Below are positions 56,121 through 64,000 of a stretch of DNA of 64,000 nucleotides, piece after piece. The DNA lies in NCBI RefSeq assembly GCF_000482325.1, contig NZ_AXVA01000013.1, positions 62,001 to 126,000 on the forward strand, read 5' to 3'. This DNA comes from Bacillus sp. UNC438CL73TsuS30 (GTDB taxonomy: Bacteria; Bacillota; Bacilli; Bacillales; Cytobacillaceae). The notes below the pieces were generated by a model. The model saw only the letters and a program-made list of their open reading frames with translations. It was not told the origin of the DNA and did not search any database. Each line of letters starts with the position of its first letter. Within the stretch, counting starts at the first letter, position 1. Both the position numbers and the translations under genes were made by a program.

Positions 56121-57260
56121 TTATTTTCTAAGATTCTTTAATTGTTCTCCAATTACTTCTCCAAGCTGAAACCCTTTTGACTCCTCAGGAAGTTCATAGT
56201 CGAAGTTTTCTTCTACATCTTTTTCAAGAAGTTCTTTAATACTTAAAGATAGACGCTGTTCTTGTTCATTTACTTCAAGAACCTTAACTTTCACTTCTTG
56301 GCCTTCTTTTAATACTTCATGTGGTGTGGCGATATGCTTATGGGCAATCTGGGAGATATGGACAAGGCCTTCCACGCCAGGAAAAACTTCAACAAATGCA
56401 CCATAAGATACAATTCTCTTCACTGTACCTTCAAAAATACTACCTTTTGGCGCTCTTTCTGAAATATTAGCCCAAGGTCCAGGCAATGTTTCTTTAATGG
56501 ATAAAGAAATTCGTTCATTATCACGATCAACGTTTAGTACCTTAACTTGGACCTTTTGCCCTTCCTGAACAACATCTGTTGGTCTGTCAACATGTTCGTG
56601 TGACAATTGTGAAATATGAACAAGTCCATCAATACCACCGATATCAACAAAAGCCCCGAAATCAGTAATTCTTTGAACAGTTCCGTCAATCACTTGTCCT
56701 GCAGTTAAGGAGTCAAGAAGATTTTGCTTTTTCTTCCCTTTTTCTTCCTCTACCACAGCACGATGGGAAAGGATTAAGCGGTTCTTTTCTTTATCAAGTT
56801 CAACGATTTTAAAGGTTAGATTTTTTCCTTTATAATCCGAAAAATCTTCTACGAAGTAAGCCTCTACTAATGAAGCTGGAACAAAACCACGAACTCCAAG
56901 GTCAACAACAAGTCCACCCTTAACAACATCTTTAACCTCGGTTTCAATAATTTCGCCATTTTGGAATTGCTTTTCGAGTTGATCCCAGGCTTTAAGAGCA
57001 TCAACTTTTCTTTTGGAGAGAATCAAGGCATCCTCTTCCACTTTCAGTACCTCAAGTTCGAGTTCATCGCCTTCTGAAACAACATCTGAAGCTTTTTCAA
57101 TATGCAGGCTAGAGAGCTCACTTATTGGAATAATTCCATCAAGTTTACTGTCCTGAAGGTTTACTACTACCTGCTTTTCTTCTACTTTTGAAACTTGTCC
57201 TGTAACTTTATCACCAACTTCAAAAGATCTTACTTCTACTTGATTCATTTCTTCCGACAT
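56121..57260 (-). CDS. ypfD: S1 RNA-binding-domain protein (30S ribosomal protein S1 homologue YpfD)
   Basis: The 379-residue protein has four S1 domains at about residues 15-85, 100-170, 185-255 and 270-340, each with the G-F/V-V pattern (for example [22 protein letters not shown] and [22 protein letters not shown]), and an acidic tail. Firmicute versions are shorter than the six-domain E. coli RpsA and may not be true ribosomal proteins. It lies between plsC and fni. Confidence 0.93.
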   Translation of the reverse strand: MSEEMNQVEVRSFEVGDKVTGQVSKVEEKQVVVNLQDSKLDGIIPISELSSLHIEKASDVVSEGDELELEVLKVEEDALILSKRKVDALKAWDQLEKQFQNGEIIETEVKDVVKGGLVVDLGVRGFVPASLVEAYFVEDFSDYKGKNLTFKIVELDKEKNRLILSHRAVVEEEKGKKKQNLLDSLTAGQVIDGTVQRITDFGAFVDIGGIDGLVHISQLSHEHVDRPTDVVQEGQKVQVKVLNVDRDNERISLSIKETLPGPWANISERAPKGSIFEGTVKRIVSYGAFVEVFPGVEGLVHISQIAHKHIATPHEVLKEGQEVKVKVLEVNEQEQRLSLSIKELLEKDVEENFDYELPEESKGFQLGEVIGEQLKNLRK

Positions 57261-57418
57261 ATGTATTCCTCCTTAATCCAATTACTGCAAGAATCTATTG
57301 ATTGGGGTGTTTACTCCATCCCATTAAAAAAACACTTCATAAGATAAGCTTGAGAATATTCTAAAAAAAATCTCTTTTATTTAACTTCTTACAAATAGCT
57401 TGTTTTGTCAAGTAGAAC

Positions 57419-58000
57419 CTATCGGTACTCTGTAATAAGTTTCTGAATTTCGGCCATAATCAAATCAGTCACTTCTTCGGGAGATGCTTTTGCCTTTCTG
57501 AGTTCATCCATTTGCATTGGCTTTCCATAAACAACTTTTAATTTTCGAAAGGCTTTATATGGACCAATTACCGCACATGGCACAACCTGTGCATTCGATC
57601 TTAGGGCAAAAAAGCCAACTCCAGCTAGACCTTTTCCCAATTCCCCTGTTTTACTCCTTGTTCCCTCAGGGAAAATTCCTAGAATATGACCTTCTTTTAA
57701 AACACTTAACCCTTTTCTTAAGGCATCTCGATCACTCATACCTCTTTTCACTGGAAAGGCATTACATCTCCTAATAATCCCCCCTAATATTGGAACTGCA
57801 AATAATTCTTCCTTTGCCATATAATATACCGTTCTAGCAATCATAATGCCGACAACGGGTGGGTCAAAGTTATTGATATGATTGGAACATAAAAGAACAC
57901 CACCCTCTTTAGGAATGTTTTCGGTCCCAATCGCTTCTATCCGATATAAGGGCTTTAAAATTGAATAGGCGACAGACTTAGCGAAAGTATAAAATTTCAC
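57419..58000 (-). CDS. plsC: 1-acyl-sn-glycerol-3-phosphate acyltransferase
   Basis: Acylates lysophosphatidic acid to phosphatidic acid at the membrane. The 193-residue protein has the HX4D motif in CSNHINNFDPP and the FPEGTRS substrate motif. It lies 4 bases after cmk. B. subtilis has no such gene at this place as I recall, but several other Bacillaceae do. Confidence 0.92.
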   Translation of the reverse strand: MKFYTFAKSVAYSILKPLYRIEAIGTENIPKEGGVLLCSNHINNFDPPVVGIMIARTVYYMAKEELFAVPILGGIIRRCNAFPVKRGMSDRDALRKGLSVLKEGHILGIFPEGTRSKTGELGKGLAGVGFFALRSNAQVVPCAVIGPYKAFRKLKVVYGKPMQMDELRKAKASPEEVTDLIMAEIQKLITEYR

Positions 58001-58003
58001 CCT

Positions 58004-58681
58004 TTAACCAACCCTCTCCAGCACTAGTTCCATTATTTTTTCAACTACTTCAGGAATGGTCATCGAAGTCGTATCTATTTCAACTGCATCGTCCGCTTTT
58101 TTCAGTGGTGCAATCTCTCTTTCAGAATCAATTTTATCTCTACGAGCAATTTCTTGCTTTAATTTTTCCAAATCGGAAGGAAAGCCCTTTTCAAGATTCT
58201 CGGCATGACGTCTTTCAGCTCTTTCATCCACACTGGCCAGTAAAAATACTTTTACTTCTGCGTGGGGCAATACATGTGTACCGATATCTCTTCCGTCCAT
58301 CACAACACCGCCATTTGAAGCAAGTGCCTGTTGTCTTTTTACCATTTCTTCACGAATTTTTTGTTGTTTCGCAACAATTGAAACCGAGTTAGTTACTTCG
58401 GCAGAACGAATGGCGGTTGTAACATCGCTTTGGTCAAGATAAACTAATTGTCCATTTTCAGACGGCGCCAATACAATTTCGGTTGTGAGAAGTGTATCGT
58501 ATAGGGCTTCTTCATCTTCAAAATTTAATTTTTTTTGGATTGCTTTATATGTTAAAGCCCGGTACATTGCACCTGTATCTATGTATATATACGATAATTT
58601 TTCCGCTGCGATTTTTGCTACTGTACTTTTTCCGGCTGCAGCAGGACCGTCAATTGCGATTGAAATCTTCTTATTGTCCAT
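58004..58681 (-). CDS. cmk: Cytidylate kinase
   Basis: Phosphorylates CMP and dCMP. P-loop [27 protein letters not shown], and [14 protein letters not shown] in the 225-residue protein are diagnostic. It begins the cmk-plsC-ypfD-fni group. Confidence 0.96.
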   Translation of the reverse strand: MDNKKISIAIDGPAAAGKSTVAKIAAEKLSYIYIDTGAMYRALTYKAIQKKLNFEDEEALYDTLLTTEIVLAPSENGQLVYLDQSDVTTAIRSAEVTNSVSIVAKQQKIREEMVKRQQALASNGGVVMDGRDIGTHVLPHAEVKVFLLASVDERAERRHAENLEKGFPSDLEKLKQEIARRDKIDSEREIAPLKKADDAVEIDTTSMTIPEVVEKIMELVLERVG

Positions 58682-58807
58682 AAATCCTCCTAAAACTTCA
58701 TGATCCGTTAGGACCTCTTCTATTATTTATTTTACCATAAGAAATTGAGATACTTCCCTTTTTTACTCCTTAATATTTGAATTTCTTATTAGAGCTATTC
58801 TTATAAA

Positions 58808-58838
58808 AAAGAAAAAGAAAGCAAGTCAACCTGCTTTC
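58808..58838 (-). terminator. Terminator of sleB-ypeB-ypfB
   Basis: GAAAGCA-GGTTGACT-TGCTTTC stem followed by TTTTTCTTTTTT on the minus strand, overlapping the ypfB stop. Confidence 0.75.
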
Positions 58839-59016
58839 ATTTTCCGGATAGTGTCTGAATGATTTCAGTAAATGAATTTTCACTAACACCTTCATATTTT
58901 GTTAATTGTGTTAACTCTGGAAAAATATCATATTGGTGTAATAAAATCTGAGTTAAAATGAGGAAAACAAATTGGATTATAACCATTTTTATAAGTACTC
59001 TTTCTAAAACTTTCAT
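58837..59016 (-). CDS. ypfB: Small membrane protein YpfB (DUF5359)
   Basis: A 59-residue protein beginning MKVLERVLIKMVIIQFVF, with one hydrophobic segment (about residues 8-26) and a soluble tail containing LTKYEGVSEN. GGAG lies 8-9 bases before the ATG, inside an inverted repeat (see 59024-59054). Position between ypeB and cmk and the sequence character suggest YpfB; the function is unknown. The neighbouring ypfA of B. subtilis is missing. Confidence 0.75.
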   Translation of the reverse strand: MKVLERVLIKMVIIQFVFLILTQILLHQYDIFPELTQLTKYEGVSENSFTEIIQTLSGK

Positions 59017-59023
59017 AGGATCA

Positions 59024-59054
59024 CTCCAATAATAAATTATTCCTATTATTGGAG
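59024..59054 (-). promoter_or_regulatory. Inverted repeat covering the ypfB ribosome binding site
   Basis: CTCCAATAATA-GGAATAATT-TATTATTGGAG on the minus strand, an 11-bp perfect stem whose 3' arm holds the GGAG of ypfB. Read on the plus strand it is followed by CGGTTTTT and could be a weak terminator. Confidence 0.5.
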
Positions 59055-59079
59055 CGGTTTTTCATTTTTATTCACGGAC

Positions 59080-60429
59080 TCAAAGAACATCGTTATAAAT
59101 GGCTTCAGCATTTTTGAGCTTTTCTACATCTTCCTCAATTCCATTTTGTGCATTAATGAAAATTCGGTACGTGTCTTCCCCAATTGTGCCGAGGAACTCA
59201 TAACACAATACCTCTTTATTTAGATCGTTGACTATAATGGCCTCACGGTCATCCATTACTTTAAATTTAGGATTGACCTTTGAACGGGCCTGTTTCATTG
59301 TAATCGCAGGTGAAGGAATTTTCCGATCATGATGTGTCTTTAAATACTCTTCTGCAGAAACACCGATAATATCACCGTTATCAAGAGCAACCTTAACTTT
59401 AATGGATTCTGGATAAACCCTAACCTTGTTAAGAGTTGTTACAAAATTTAAAACACCGATATTATCATATTGTGTGCTTTCAAACAGCTCTAGATCTGCA
59501 AAGCCCTGATCCTTTAAAAATTTTGCTGCTCGATTTCCCGCATCATTTAAGCTCATCGTTTGTTTCTTTACATCCCGATGATTAATAAACCAAATTGGAA
59601 ATCCGCCTTTTTTGGTAATATCCATACTTGCTTCTTGACCTGTTTTGCTATTTTTAATGGAAACACTATAAAATCCATAATCCGAACCTTTTCCATTTTC
59701 AGTAACCTTTACTTTAGAATCCCCATCAAACTTCATATATTTTTTTGCTTCGCTTACTGCTTCAGTCCGTGTAATTTTCTTTCCTTTAATATTTTTAAAG
59801 TTTTCATCTTTTTTTTGCATATTGGCAAAGGTGGGCCCTAAGTCTGTTTCGTCGTAGCCAGTTACCGTTTTTTCTACCGTTTTAAAACCATCAATAATGG
59901 TATTGTCTGTCATTTCCTTGCCAGAAGCTAATGCGAGTTCAACATCCATCCAGCGTAGATTATTTTTTAATACCATTGCTTGAACATTCCGGAGTTCGTT
60001 TTGAATTTCTCCTGACTGTTTATAAAGAACCTTCAAGGAGTTATATTCTTTATCCGTCAGCGGTTCCTTATCTAAATCTCTTATCGCTGTACGATAACTA
60101 AAATTCCCAATATTCGCTAAGAATTCTTCCGTTTTATTGAAGGGAAGCAATGTTAGCGGCAATTGACCAACATCATTATGGGCCTCTGAAGTAATTCTCC
60201 ATACCTCTGCAAGAGATGGAGATAATGAGTGTCTTGAATTCATCGCAAGTGTGGTTCCGATTTTATCGTGCAATAAATCAACTTGATAGGTAAGACCATG
60301 AAATGCTCGTTGGTAGTTGTTTTCAGCATTTAAAAGGACTGCATTTTTTTCCTGGTGTTCTTGATACCCCCAAAAGGCGGTTCCGGCAACACCAATGGTC
60401 AAAACCCCGATTAAGATTCCTCTAATCAT
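59080..60429 (-). CDS. ypeB: Germination protein YpeB
   Basis: Partner needed to stabilise and localise the cortex-lytic enzyme SleB in spores. The 449-residue protein has an N-terminal membrane segment (MIRGILIGVLTIGVAGTAFW) and C-terminal PepSY-like repeats (for example KITRTEAVSEAKKYM and ITMKQARSKVNP). It lies 12 bases after sleB in a bicistronic arrangement known from B. subtilis. Confidence 0.94.
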   Translation of the reverse strand: MIRGILIGVLTIGVAGTAFWGYQEHQEKNAVLLNAENNYQRAFHGLTYQVDLLHDKIGTTLAMNSRHSLSPSLAEVWRITSEAHNDVGQLPLTLLPFNKTEEFLANIGNFSYRTAIRDLDKEPLTDKEYNSLKVLYKQSGEIQNELRNVQAMVLKNNLRWMDVELALASGKEMTDNTIIDGFKTVEKTVTGYDETDLGPTFANMQKKDENFKNIKGKKITRTEAVSEAKKYMKFDGDSKVKVTENGKGSDYGFYSVSIKNSKTGQEASMDITKKGGFPIWFINHRDVKKQTMSLNDAGNRAAKFLKDQGFADLELFESTQYDNIGVLNFVTTLNKVRVYPESIKVKVALDNGDIIGVSAEEYLKTHHDRKIPSPAITMKQARSKVNPKFKVMDDREAIIVNDLNKEVLCYEFLGTIGEDTYRIFINAQNGIEEDVEKLKNAEAIYNDVL

Positions 60430-60441
60430 CTCTACACCTCC

Positions 60442-61194
60442 TTATTTACAAAAAATATGTTTCCCAATTCTCTTAATTTGTGGTCGTGACCAAATCCACG
60501 GACTTGTTGCCGTTGCAGGATTAAAATAATACAAGGCTTCACCTGTTGGGTCCCAGCCATTAATTGCATCGATAACCGCTTTTTTCGATGTTTCATTCGG
60601 GGTTAGCCAGATCTGGCCGTCCGCTACAGCTGTAAAGGCCCCAGGTTCAAATATAACTCCTGAAACCGTATTAGGGAAATTCGCACTGTTCACTCGATTT
60701 AATATGACAGCGGCAACGGCAACCTGACCTGTAAAGGGTTCTCCCCGTGATTCGCCGTGAACAGCATTCGCCATCAACTGTATATCATTTTGAGAAAATC
60801 CATTTGGAGTATTCGATGCAGCTGGCTTTTTAGAATTATTTTTTTTGGCTGGTGTATTATTCTGAGCAACATTCGATCGATTATATTTAGTTGATTTGAC
60901 CAATTTAGCCTTCGTTGATTCACCTGCAAGCCCATCAATAGGGAGCCCGAATTCATATTGATAATTCCTTAATGCCCAATATGTACTCCATCCAAAAACC
61001 CCATCAATCTTTCCATGGTAGAACCCGATATATTTAAGCCGTGATTGAAGCTCAATTACATCTTCGCCTACTGCTCCTTGCTGGATGACTTGGTTGCTAA
61101 AAGCTTTCGTTTTGTTCGGTTCCACCAACGAAAATATCATCATCAAAAAAGAGCTAAAAATGAGAATTTTCATTAGGATATTTTTCTTTTTCAT
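60442..61194 (-). CDS. sleB: Spore cortex-lytic enzyme SleB
   Basis: A lytic transglycosylase that degrades spore cortex in germination. After a signal peptide (hydrophobic core ILIFSSFLMMIFSLV) comes a peptidoglycan-binding repeat (GAVGEDVIELQSRLKYIGFY) and a C-terminal hydrolase_2 domain (HGESRGEPFTGQVAVAAVIL; ALYYFNPATATSPWIW). The frame is open to ATG 61266, but no ribosome binding site is seen there. ATG 61192-61194 with GGGGG about 10 bases ahead is chosen, giving 250 residues. Confidence 0.92.
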   Translation of the reverse strand: MKKKNILMKILIFSSFLMMIFSLVEPNKTKAFSNQVIQQGAVGEDVIELQSRLKYIGFYHGKIDGVFGWSTYWALRNYQYEFGLPIDGLAGESTKAKLVKSTKYNRSNVAQNNTPAKKNNSKKPAASNTPNGFSQNDIQLMANAVHGESRGEPFTGQVAVAAVILNRVNSANFPNTVSGVIFEPGAFTAVADGQIWLTPNETSKKAVIDAINGWDPTGEALYYFNPATATSPWIWSRPQIKRIGKHIFCK

Positions 61195-61287
61195 GGAATT
61201 GTAACCCCCAGATGTAAATCTTTTTACAGTAACCCTATTTTTTGTTTTCATGGAAATTTTATTCATAAAATTGTTTGGCTACTTTTA

Positions 61288-61486
61288 TGCAAAGGCTGTG
61301 TTAAACTTGGTTGTTGATTTCCGCTCCAGGATGCTCGCTTTCCGCGGGGCGGGCCGGTGAGCCTCCTCGGCGCTGAAAGCGCCTGTGGGGTCTCACCTGT
61401 CCCGCTGCTCCCGCAGGAGTCTCGCACCTTCCGCTCCAATCAACGCTGTTTAAAAATCAACATTGTTCTTTAACAAAGCCTATGCA
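61288..61486. repeat. GC-rich dispersed repeat element, copy 1, with terminal inverted repeats
   Basis: The GC-rich core (61314-61443) runs from TTGATTTCCGCTCC to TTCCGCTCCAATCAA and contains a hairpin, GGTGAG...GGCGCT-GAA-AGCGCC...CTCACC (61356-61397). Outside it the flanks are inverted copies (TGCAAAGGCTGTGTTAAA against TGCATAGGCTTTGTTAAA), so the element looks like a small MITE-like unit of about 200 bp. No coding frame is evident. I recall similar GC-rich intergenic repeats in many Bacillus relatives but cannot name the family. Confidence 0.75.
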
Positions 61487-61520
61487 AAAAAATCCCTTCA
61501 TTAAGACTGAAGGGATTTTT
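61486..61520 (-). terminator. Terminator of prsW
   Basis: AATCCCTTCA/TGAAGGGATT stem with a T run, overlapping the prsW stop and adjoining the repeat element. Confidence 0.8.
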
Positions 61521-62190
61521 CAACAGAGTATTTCTTTTTAAAATGATTTGCACTTAGTATTTTCGCCGTTTTAACCTTCCTTAATCCAAACCACCAAAGA
61601 AAAATCATAAAAGGGAAAATAATATAGATCCAGTTTTCTTGGGTTATTAGAATATAATCATAAACACCATGGAGAATAAAAGGTAAGAGCAATGAAAGAA
61701 TAATCCATTTTATCTTCAATCCTTCTGTAAATTTCGCCTTTCCAATATAAAAACCCATAATAACACCAAAAAGGGCATGGCTTGAAACGGGGAGTAATGC
61801 CCTTGTTACAGCATGCTCAATTCCATTAGCAACTAAATAAAAAATATTTTCTACAGTGGCAAACCCTAAAGAAGCTGCAGCTCCATACACAATTCCATCA
61901 AATGGTTCGTCAAATTCAACATGTGAGTATATGGCATAAAAAAGAATAAACCACTTGAAGAATTCCTCCAATAGGCTTGAACTCAAGAAAGCATCAATCA
62001 CTTCAGACTTTATGAGGTGTTCCGTTTCAAATACGTGCTGGATAAACATAATAGGGAAAACAAGAAGGGCTCCATACATAAAGGTTCTGAGAACAACAGA
62101 AATAGGTTCCGTTTCATATTCATCTTTTAAATAAAAATAACTTAATAAGGCTAACCCGGGAGCAATTCCCGCTGATAAAATTGCCAGCAT
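61501..62190 (-). CDS. prsW: Intramembrane protease PrsW
   Basis: Site-1 protease that cleaves the anti-sigma-W factor RsiW in B. subtilis envelope stress. The 229-residue protein has about seven or eight hydrophobic segments and the family's membrane motifs: EE in [35 protein letters not shown], and a late histidine in ILHGVYDY. It lies between sleB and ypdA as in B. subtilis. Confidence 0.93.
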   Translation of the reverse strand: MLAILSAGIAPGLALLSYFYLKDEYETEPISVVLRTFMYGALLVFPIMFIQHVFETEHLIKSEVIDAFLSSSLLEEFFKWFILFYAIYSHVEFDEPFDGIVYGAAASLGFATVENIFYLVANGIEHAVTRALLPVSSHALFGVIMGFYIGKAKFTEGLKIKWIILSLLLPFILHGVYDYILITQENWIYIIFPFMIFLWWFGLRKVKTAKILSANHFKKKYSVEKSLQS

Positions 62191-62275
62191 CTAGGATCCT
62201 CTTTTCAATCCGTTTTTTATATCGTATCATGTAACGAACCTAAATGAAATGAAAGATTCTTCTAGTTAAATATAA

Positions 62276-63244
62276 TTATTTGTTTTCTTTTTCCATGATG
62301 GATTTTGCAATGAGCCCCCCGTGGAAACGTCCATTTTCAATAAATATTTCATTTGCATTGTTACCCGCTGCAATGACCCCAGCGATAAAAATACCGCTTA
62401 TGTTTGTTTCCATCGTATCTTGATCATAGCAAGGCCTCCCAGATTCCCGATCAATATCAATCCCCATCGTTTTTAGAAAATGATGGTCCGGATGGTAACC
62501 GGTCATAGCAAAAACAAAATCATTGTCTATTGTATGCTCTACCCCATCCTTTACATAGATCACTTCCTTTTCAGTAATTTCTTTTACATGTGCCCTAAAT
62601 TCCATCGAAATCATTTCATTACGTACCAATGCTTCGAATTCAGGAAGGATCCAGGGTTTAATACTTGGAGAATATTCATTCCCTCTGTATAATACCGTAA
62701 CTCTTGCCCCAGCCTTTTCAAGTTCAATCGCAGCGTCCACACTGGAATTTTTACCACCGATTATGCAAACATTTTTATCAAAATAGGGATGTGCTTCTTT
62801 AAAATAATGAAAAACCTTTGAAAGATCTTCACCAGGCACATTCATATAGTTAGGGTGATCGTAATACCCCGTTGCAATTATTACGTAAGGAGCCTCGTAG
62901 GTGCGTTTATCCGTCTTGACGACAAACCTTTCCCCCTGTTTCATTACATCCGTTACTTTTTCGTATGCATGAACACGTAATTTTTTTCTTTTTACAACCT
63001 CCCGGTAATAAACCAATGCTTGATTACGGCGGGGCTTATAATTTTCTGTTAAAAAAGGGACCTCACCAATTTCTAATTTTTCACTTGTACTAAAAAAAGT
63101 CTGATGTGTTGGATAATGATAAATAGCATTCACTACATTTCCCTTTTCAATGACCAGTGGATTTTTCCCTATTTCTTTTAAAGAGATGGCTGCAGCCAAG
63201 CCGCATGGTCCACCTCCAACAATAATTATATCTTCATTTTGCAT
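62276..63244 (-). CDS. ypdA: Bacillithiol disulfide reductase YpdA (Bdr)
   Basis: An FAD- and NADPH-dependent pyridine nucleotide oxidoreductase that reduces oxidised bacillithiol. The FAD motif is IVGGGPCGLAAAI near the N terminus; a second dinucleotide motif reads CIIGGKNSSVDAAIELEKAG; FAMTGYHPDHHF and GVIAAGNNANEIFIENGR are typical. ATG 63242-63244 is used; GTG one codon upstream is also possible. It complements bshA and bshB1 at 6.9-8.7 kb. Confidence 0.92.
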   Translation of the reverse strand: MQNEDIIIVGGGPCGLAAAISLKEIGKNPLVIEKGNVVNAIYHYPTHQTFFSTSEKLEIGEVPFLTENYKPRRNQALVYYREVVKRKKLRVHAYEKVTDVMKQGERFVVKTDKRTYEAPYVIIATGYYDHPNYMNVPGEDLSKVFHYFKEAHPYFDKNVCIIGGKNSSVDAAIELEKAGARVTVLYRGNEYSPSIKPWILPEFEALVRNEMISMEFRAHVKEITEKEVIYVKDGVEHTIDNDFVFAMTGYHPDHHFLKTMGIDIDRESGRPCYDQDTMETNISGIFIAGVIAAGNNANEIFIENGRFHGGLIAKSIMEKENK

Positions 63245-63289
63245 CACAAATGCACTCCTTAATGAATTGTATAAGTTTATACATGTCTA

Positions 63290-63477
63290 TTGATTTCCGC
63301 TCCAGGCGCGAGCGGTTCGCGGGCGGTCCGGGGAGCCTCCTCGGCGCTTAAGCGCCTGTGGGGTCTCCCCTGCCCCGTCCTCCCGCAGGACATTGAATTA
63401 CATCCTTGAATCCGCCCACGCACGAAGAAAATGCGTTAGCATTTTCGAGGAGTCTTCGCGCCTTCCGCTCCAATCAA
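63290..63477. repeat. GC-rich dispersed repeat element, copy 2
   Basis: Same ends (TTGATTTCCGCTCC and TTCCGCTCCAATCAA) and same central hairpin as copy 1, here GGGGAG...GGCGCT-TA-AGCGCC...CTCCCC (63330-63370). It carries about 60 extra bases near its right end with a further perfect stem, GAAAATGC-GTTA-GCATTTTC (63427-63446). It fills most of the 320-base gap between ypdA and gudB. Confidence 0.75.
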
Positions 63478-63510
63478 CTAGATTTGAAATTCAACAATGA
63501 TTTATAAATA

Positions 63511-63545
63511 AAAAAACTCCCACCACTATGATAGGAGTTTTTTTA
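63511..63545 (-). terminator. Terminator of the glutamate dehydrogenase gene
   Basis: AAAACTCCTAT.../...GGGAGTTTT stem followed by a T run on the minus strand, 20-55 bases after the stop. Confidence 0.75.
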
Positions 63546-63565
63546 TAAGGTTTCAATGTTTTAAC

Positions 63566-64000
63566 TTAAATCCAGCCTCTAAAACGGCTTGCCTCTGCCA
63601 TTTTTCTTACGCCAACCATATAGGCTGCAAGGCGCATATCGACGCGACGTGTTTGTGCTGTATCATAAATACTGTTAAATGATTTTACCATAATTTTTTC
63701 AAGTTTTTCTTCTACTTCTTCTTCAGACCAGTAGTAACCTTGATTATTCTGTACCCACTCAAAGTAAGAAACTGTTACACCGCCGGCAGATGCCAATACG
63801 TCTGGTACAAGCAGGATACCGCGCTCTGTAAGGATTTCAGTTGCTTCAAGTGTTGTTGGGCCATTTGCTGCCTCAACAACAATCTTAGCACGAATATCGT
63901 GTGCATTATCCTTGGTAATTTGATTTTCAATTGCAGCAGGAACAAGAATATCACATTCAAGTTCAAGCAATTCTTTATTTGAAATCGTATTATTAAATAA
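63566..64000 (-). CDS. gudB: NAD-specific glutamate dehydrogenase, C-terminal part
   Basis: The last 144 residues of a glutamate dehydrogenase, open to the window edge. [55 protein letters not shown] and SRFRGWI are typical of RocG/GudB. The position next to ypdA and prsW fits gudB of B. subtilis, but rocG cannot be excluded from this part. The B. subtilis inactivating 9-bp duplication, which lies in the earlier coding region, cannot be checked. Confidence 0.92.
   Translation of the reverse strand, partial: LFNNTISNKELLELECDILVPAAIENQITKDNAHDIRAKIVVEAANGPTTLEATEILTERGILLVPDVLASAGGVTVSYFEWVQNNQGYYWSEEEVEEKLEKIMVKSFNSIYDTAQTRRVDMRLAAYMVGVRKMAEASRFRGWI

Noticed and set aside
61288-63477. GC-rich repeats as a CRISPR array or rRNA remnants
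   Set aside because: There are only two copies, 2 kb apart, of 130-200 bp, with no regular short repeats and spacers and no cas genes; the sequence does not resemble rRNA.

Overview
The window is chromosomal DNA of an aerobic, endospore-forming, low-GC Gram-positive bacterium of the Bacillaceae. The signs are menaquinone and heptaprenyl synthesis genes, a qcrABC complex, TRAP (mtrB), bacillithiol genes, spoIVA, and the germination pair sleB-ypeB. Gene order follows the Bacillus subtilis dinG-to-gudB segment closely over 1-36.9 kb and 55.0-64 kb. The proteins differ enough from B. subtilis that a relative such as Neobacillus, Mesobacillus or Cytobacillus seems likelier, but sequence alone does not settle the genus. 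No rRNA, tRNA, CRISPR array, transposase or phage gene was seen.

Core region 1 (1-36.9 kb, almost all minus strand). In order along the plus-strand coordinates it holds dinG (cut by the window edge), panDCB with a structured leader, birA, cca, bshA-bshB1-mgsA-dapB-ypjD, and ypjC on the plus strand. Next come a YugP-type metallopeptidase, ypjB, ypjA, qcrCBA, ypiF-ypiB-ypiA, and an unusual amidohydrolase-like gene. Then follow aroA-tyrA-hisC-aroH-aroB-aroC, ndk, hepT-menG-hepS, mtrB-folE, hbs, spoIVA, yphF-yphE, gpsA, der, yphA and ypzI. Compared with B. subtilis, trpEDCFBA is missing between aroH and hisC, cheR is missing between aroC and ndk, and seaA is missing between der and yphA.

Accessory block (37.0-55.0 kb). 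About 18 kb sits between ypzI/yphA and fni, which I recall as near neighbours in B. subtilis. It has two parts. One is a formaldehyde module: hxlR-hxlA-hxlB on the plus strand, divergent from zwf-pgi-gnd, which together make up the oxidative ribulose-monophosphate cycle. Two 41-bp near-identical sites, one ahead of zwf and one ahead of hxlA, have the same spacing to their promoters and look like HxlR activator sites. The other part is an undescribed-looking catabolic or biosynthetic cluster. It contains a NitT/TauT-type ABC importer, a ferritin-like diiron protein, an orphan receiver-AraC regulator, two paralogous modules of HisC-like aminotransferase plus D-2-hydroxyacid dehydrogenase, and a YuiF-like permease between the modules. 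One reading is that the diiron chemistry on an imported substrate releases formaldehyde, which the adjoining RuMP genes remove; this is inference.

Core region 2 (55.0-64 kb): fni, rpsA (ypfD), plsC, cmk, ypfB, ypeB, sleB, prsW, ypdA and the 3' end of gudB. ypfA, the c-di-GMP flagellar brake, is absent here. Two GC-rich dispersed repeat elements flank prsW-ypdA, and compensatory base changes between them support a conserved hairpin.
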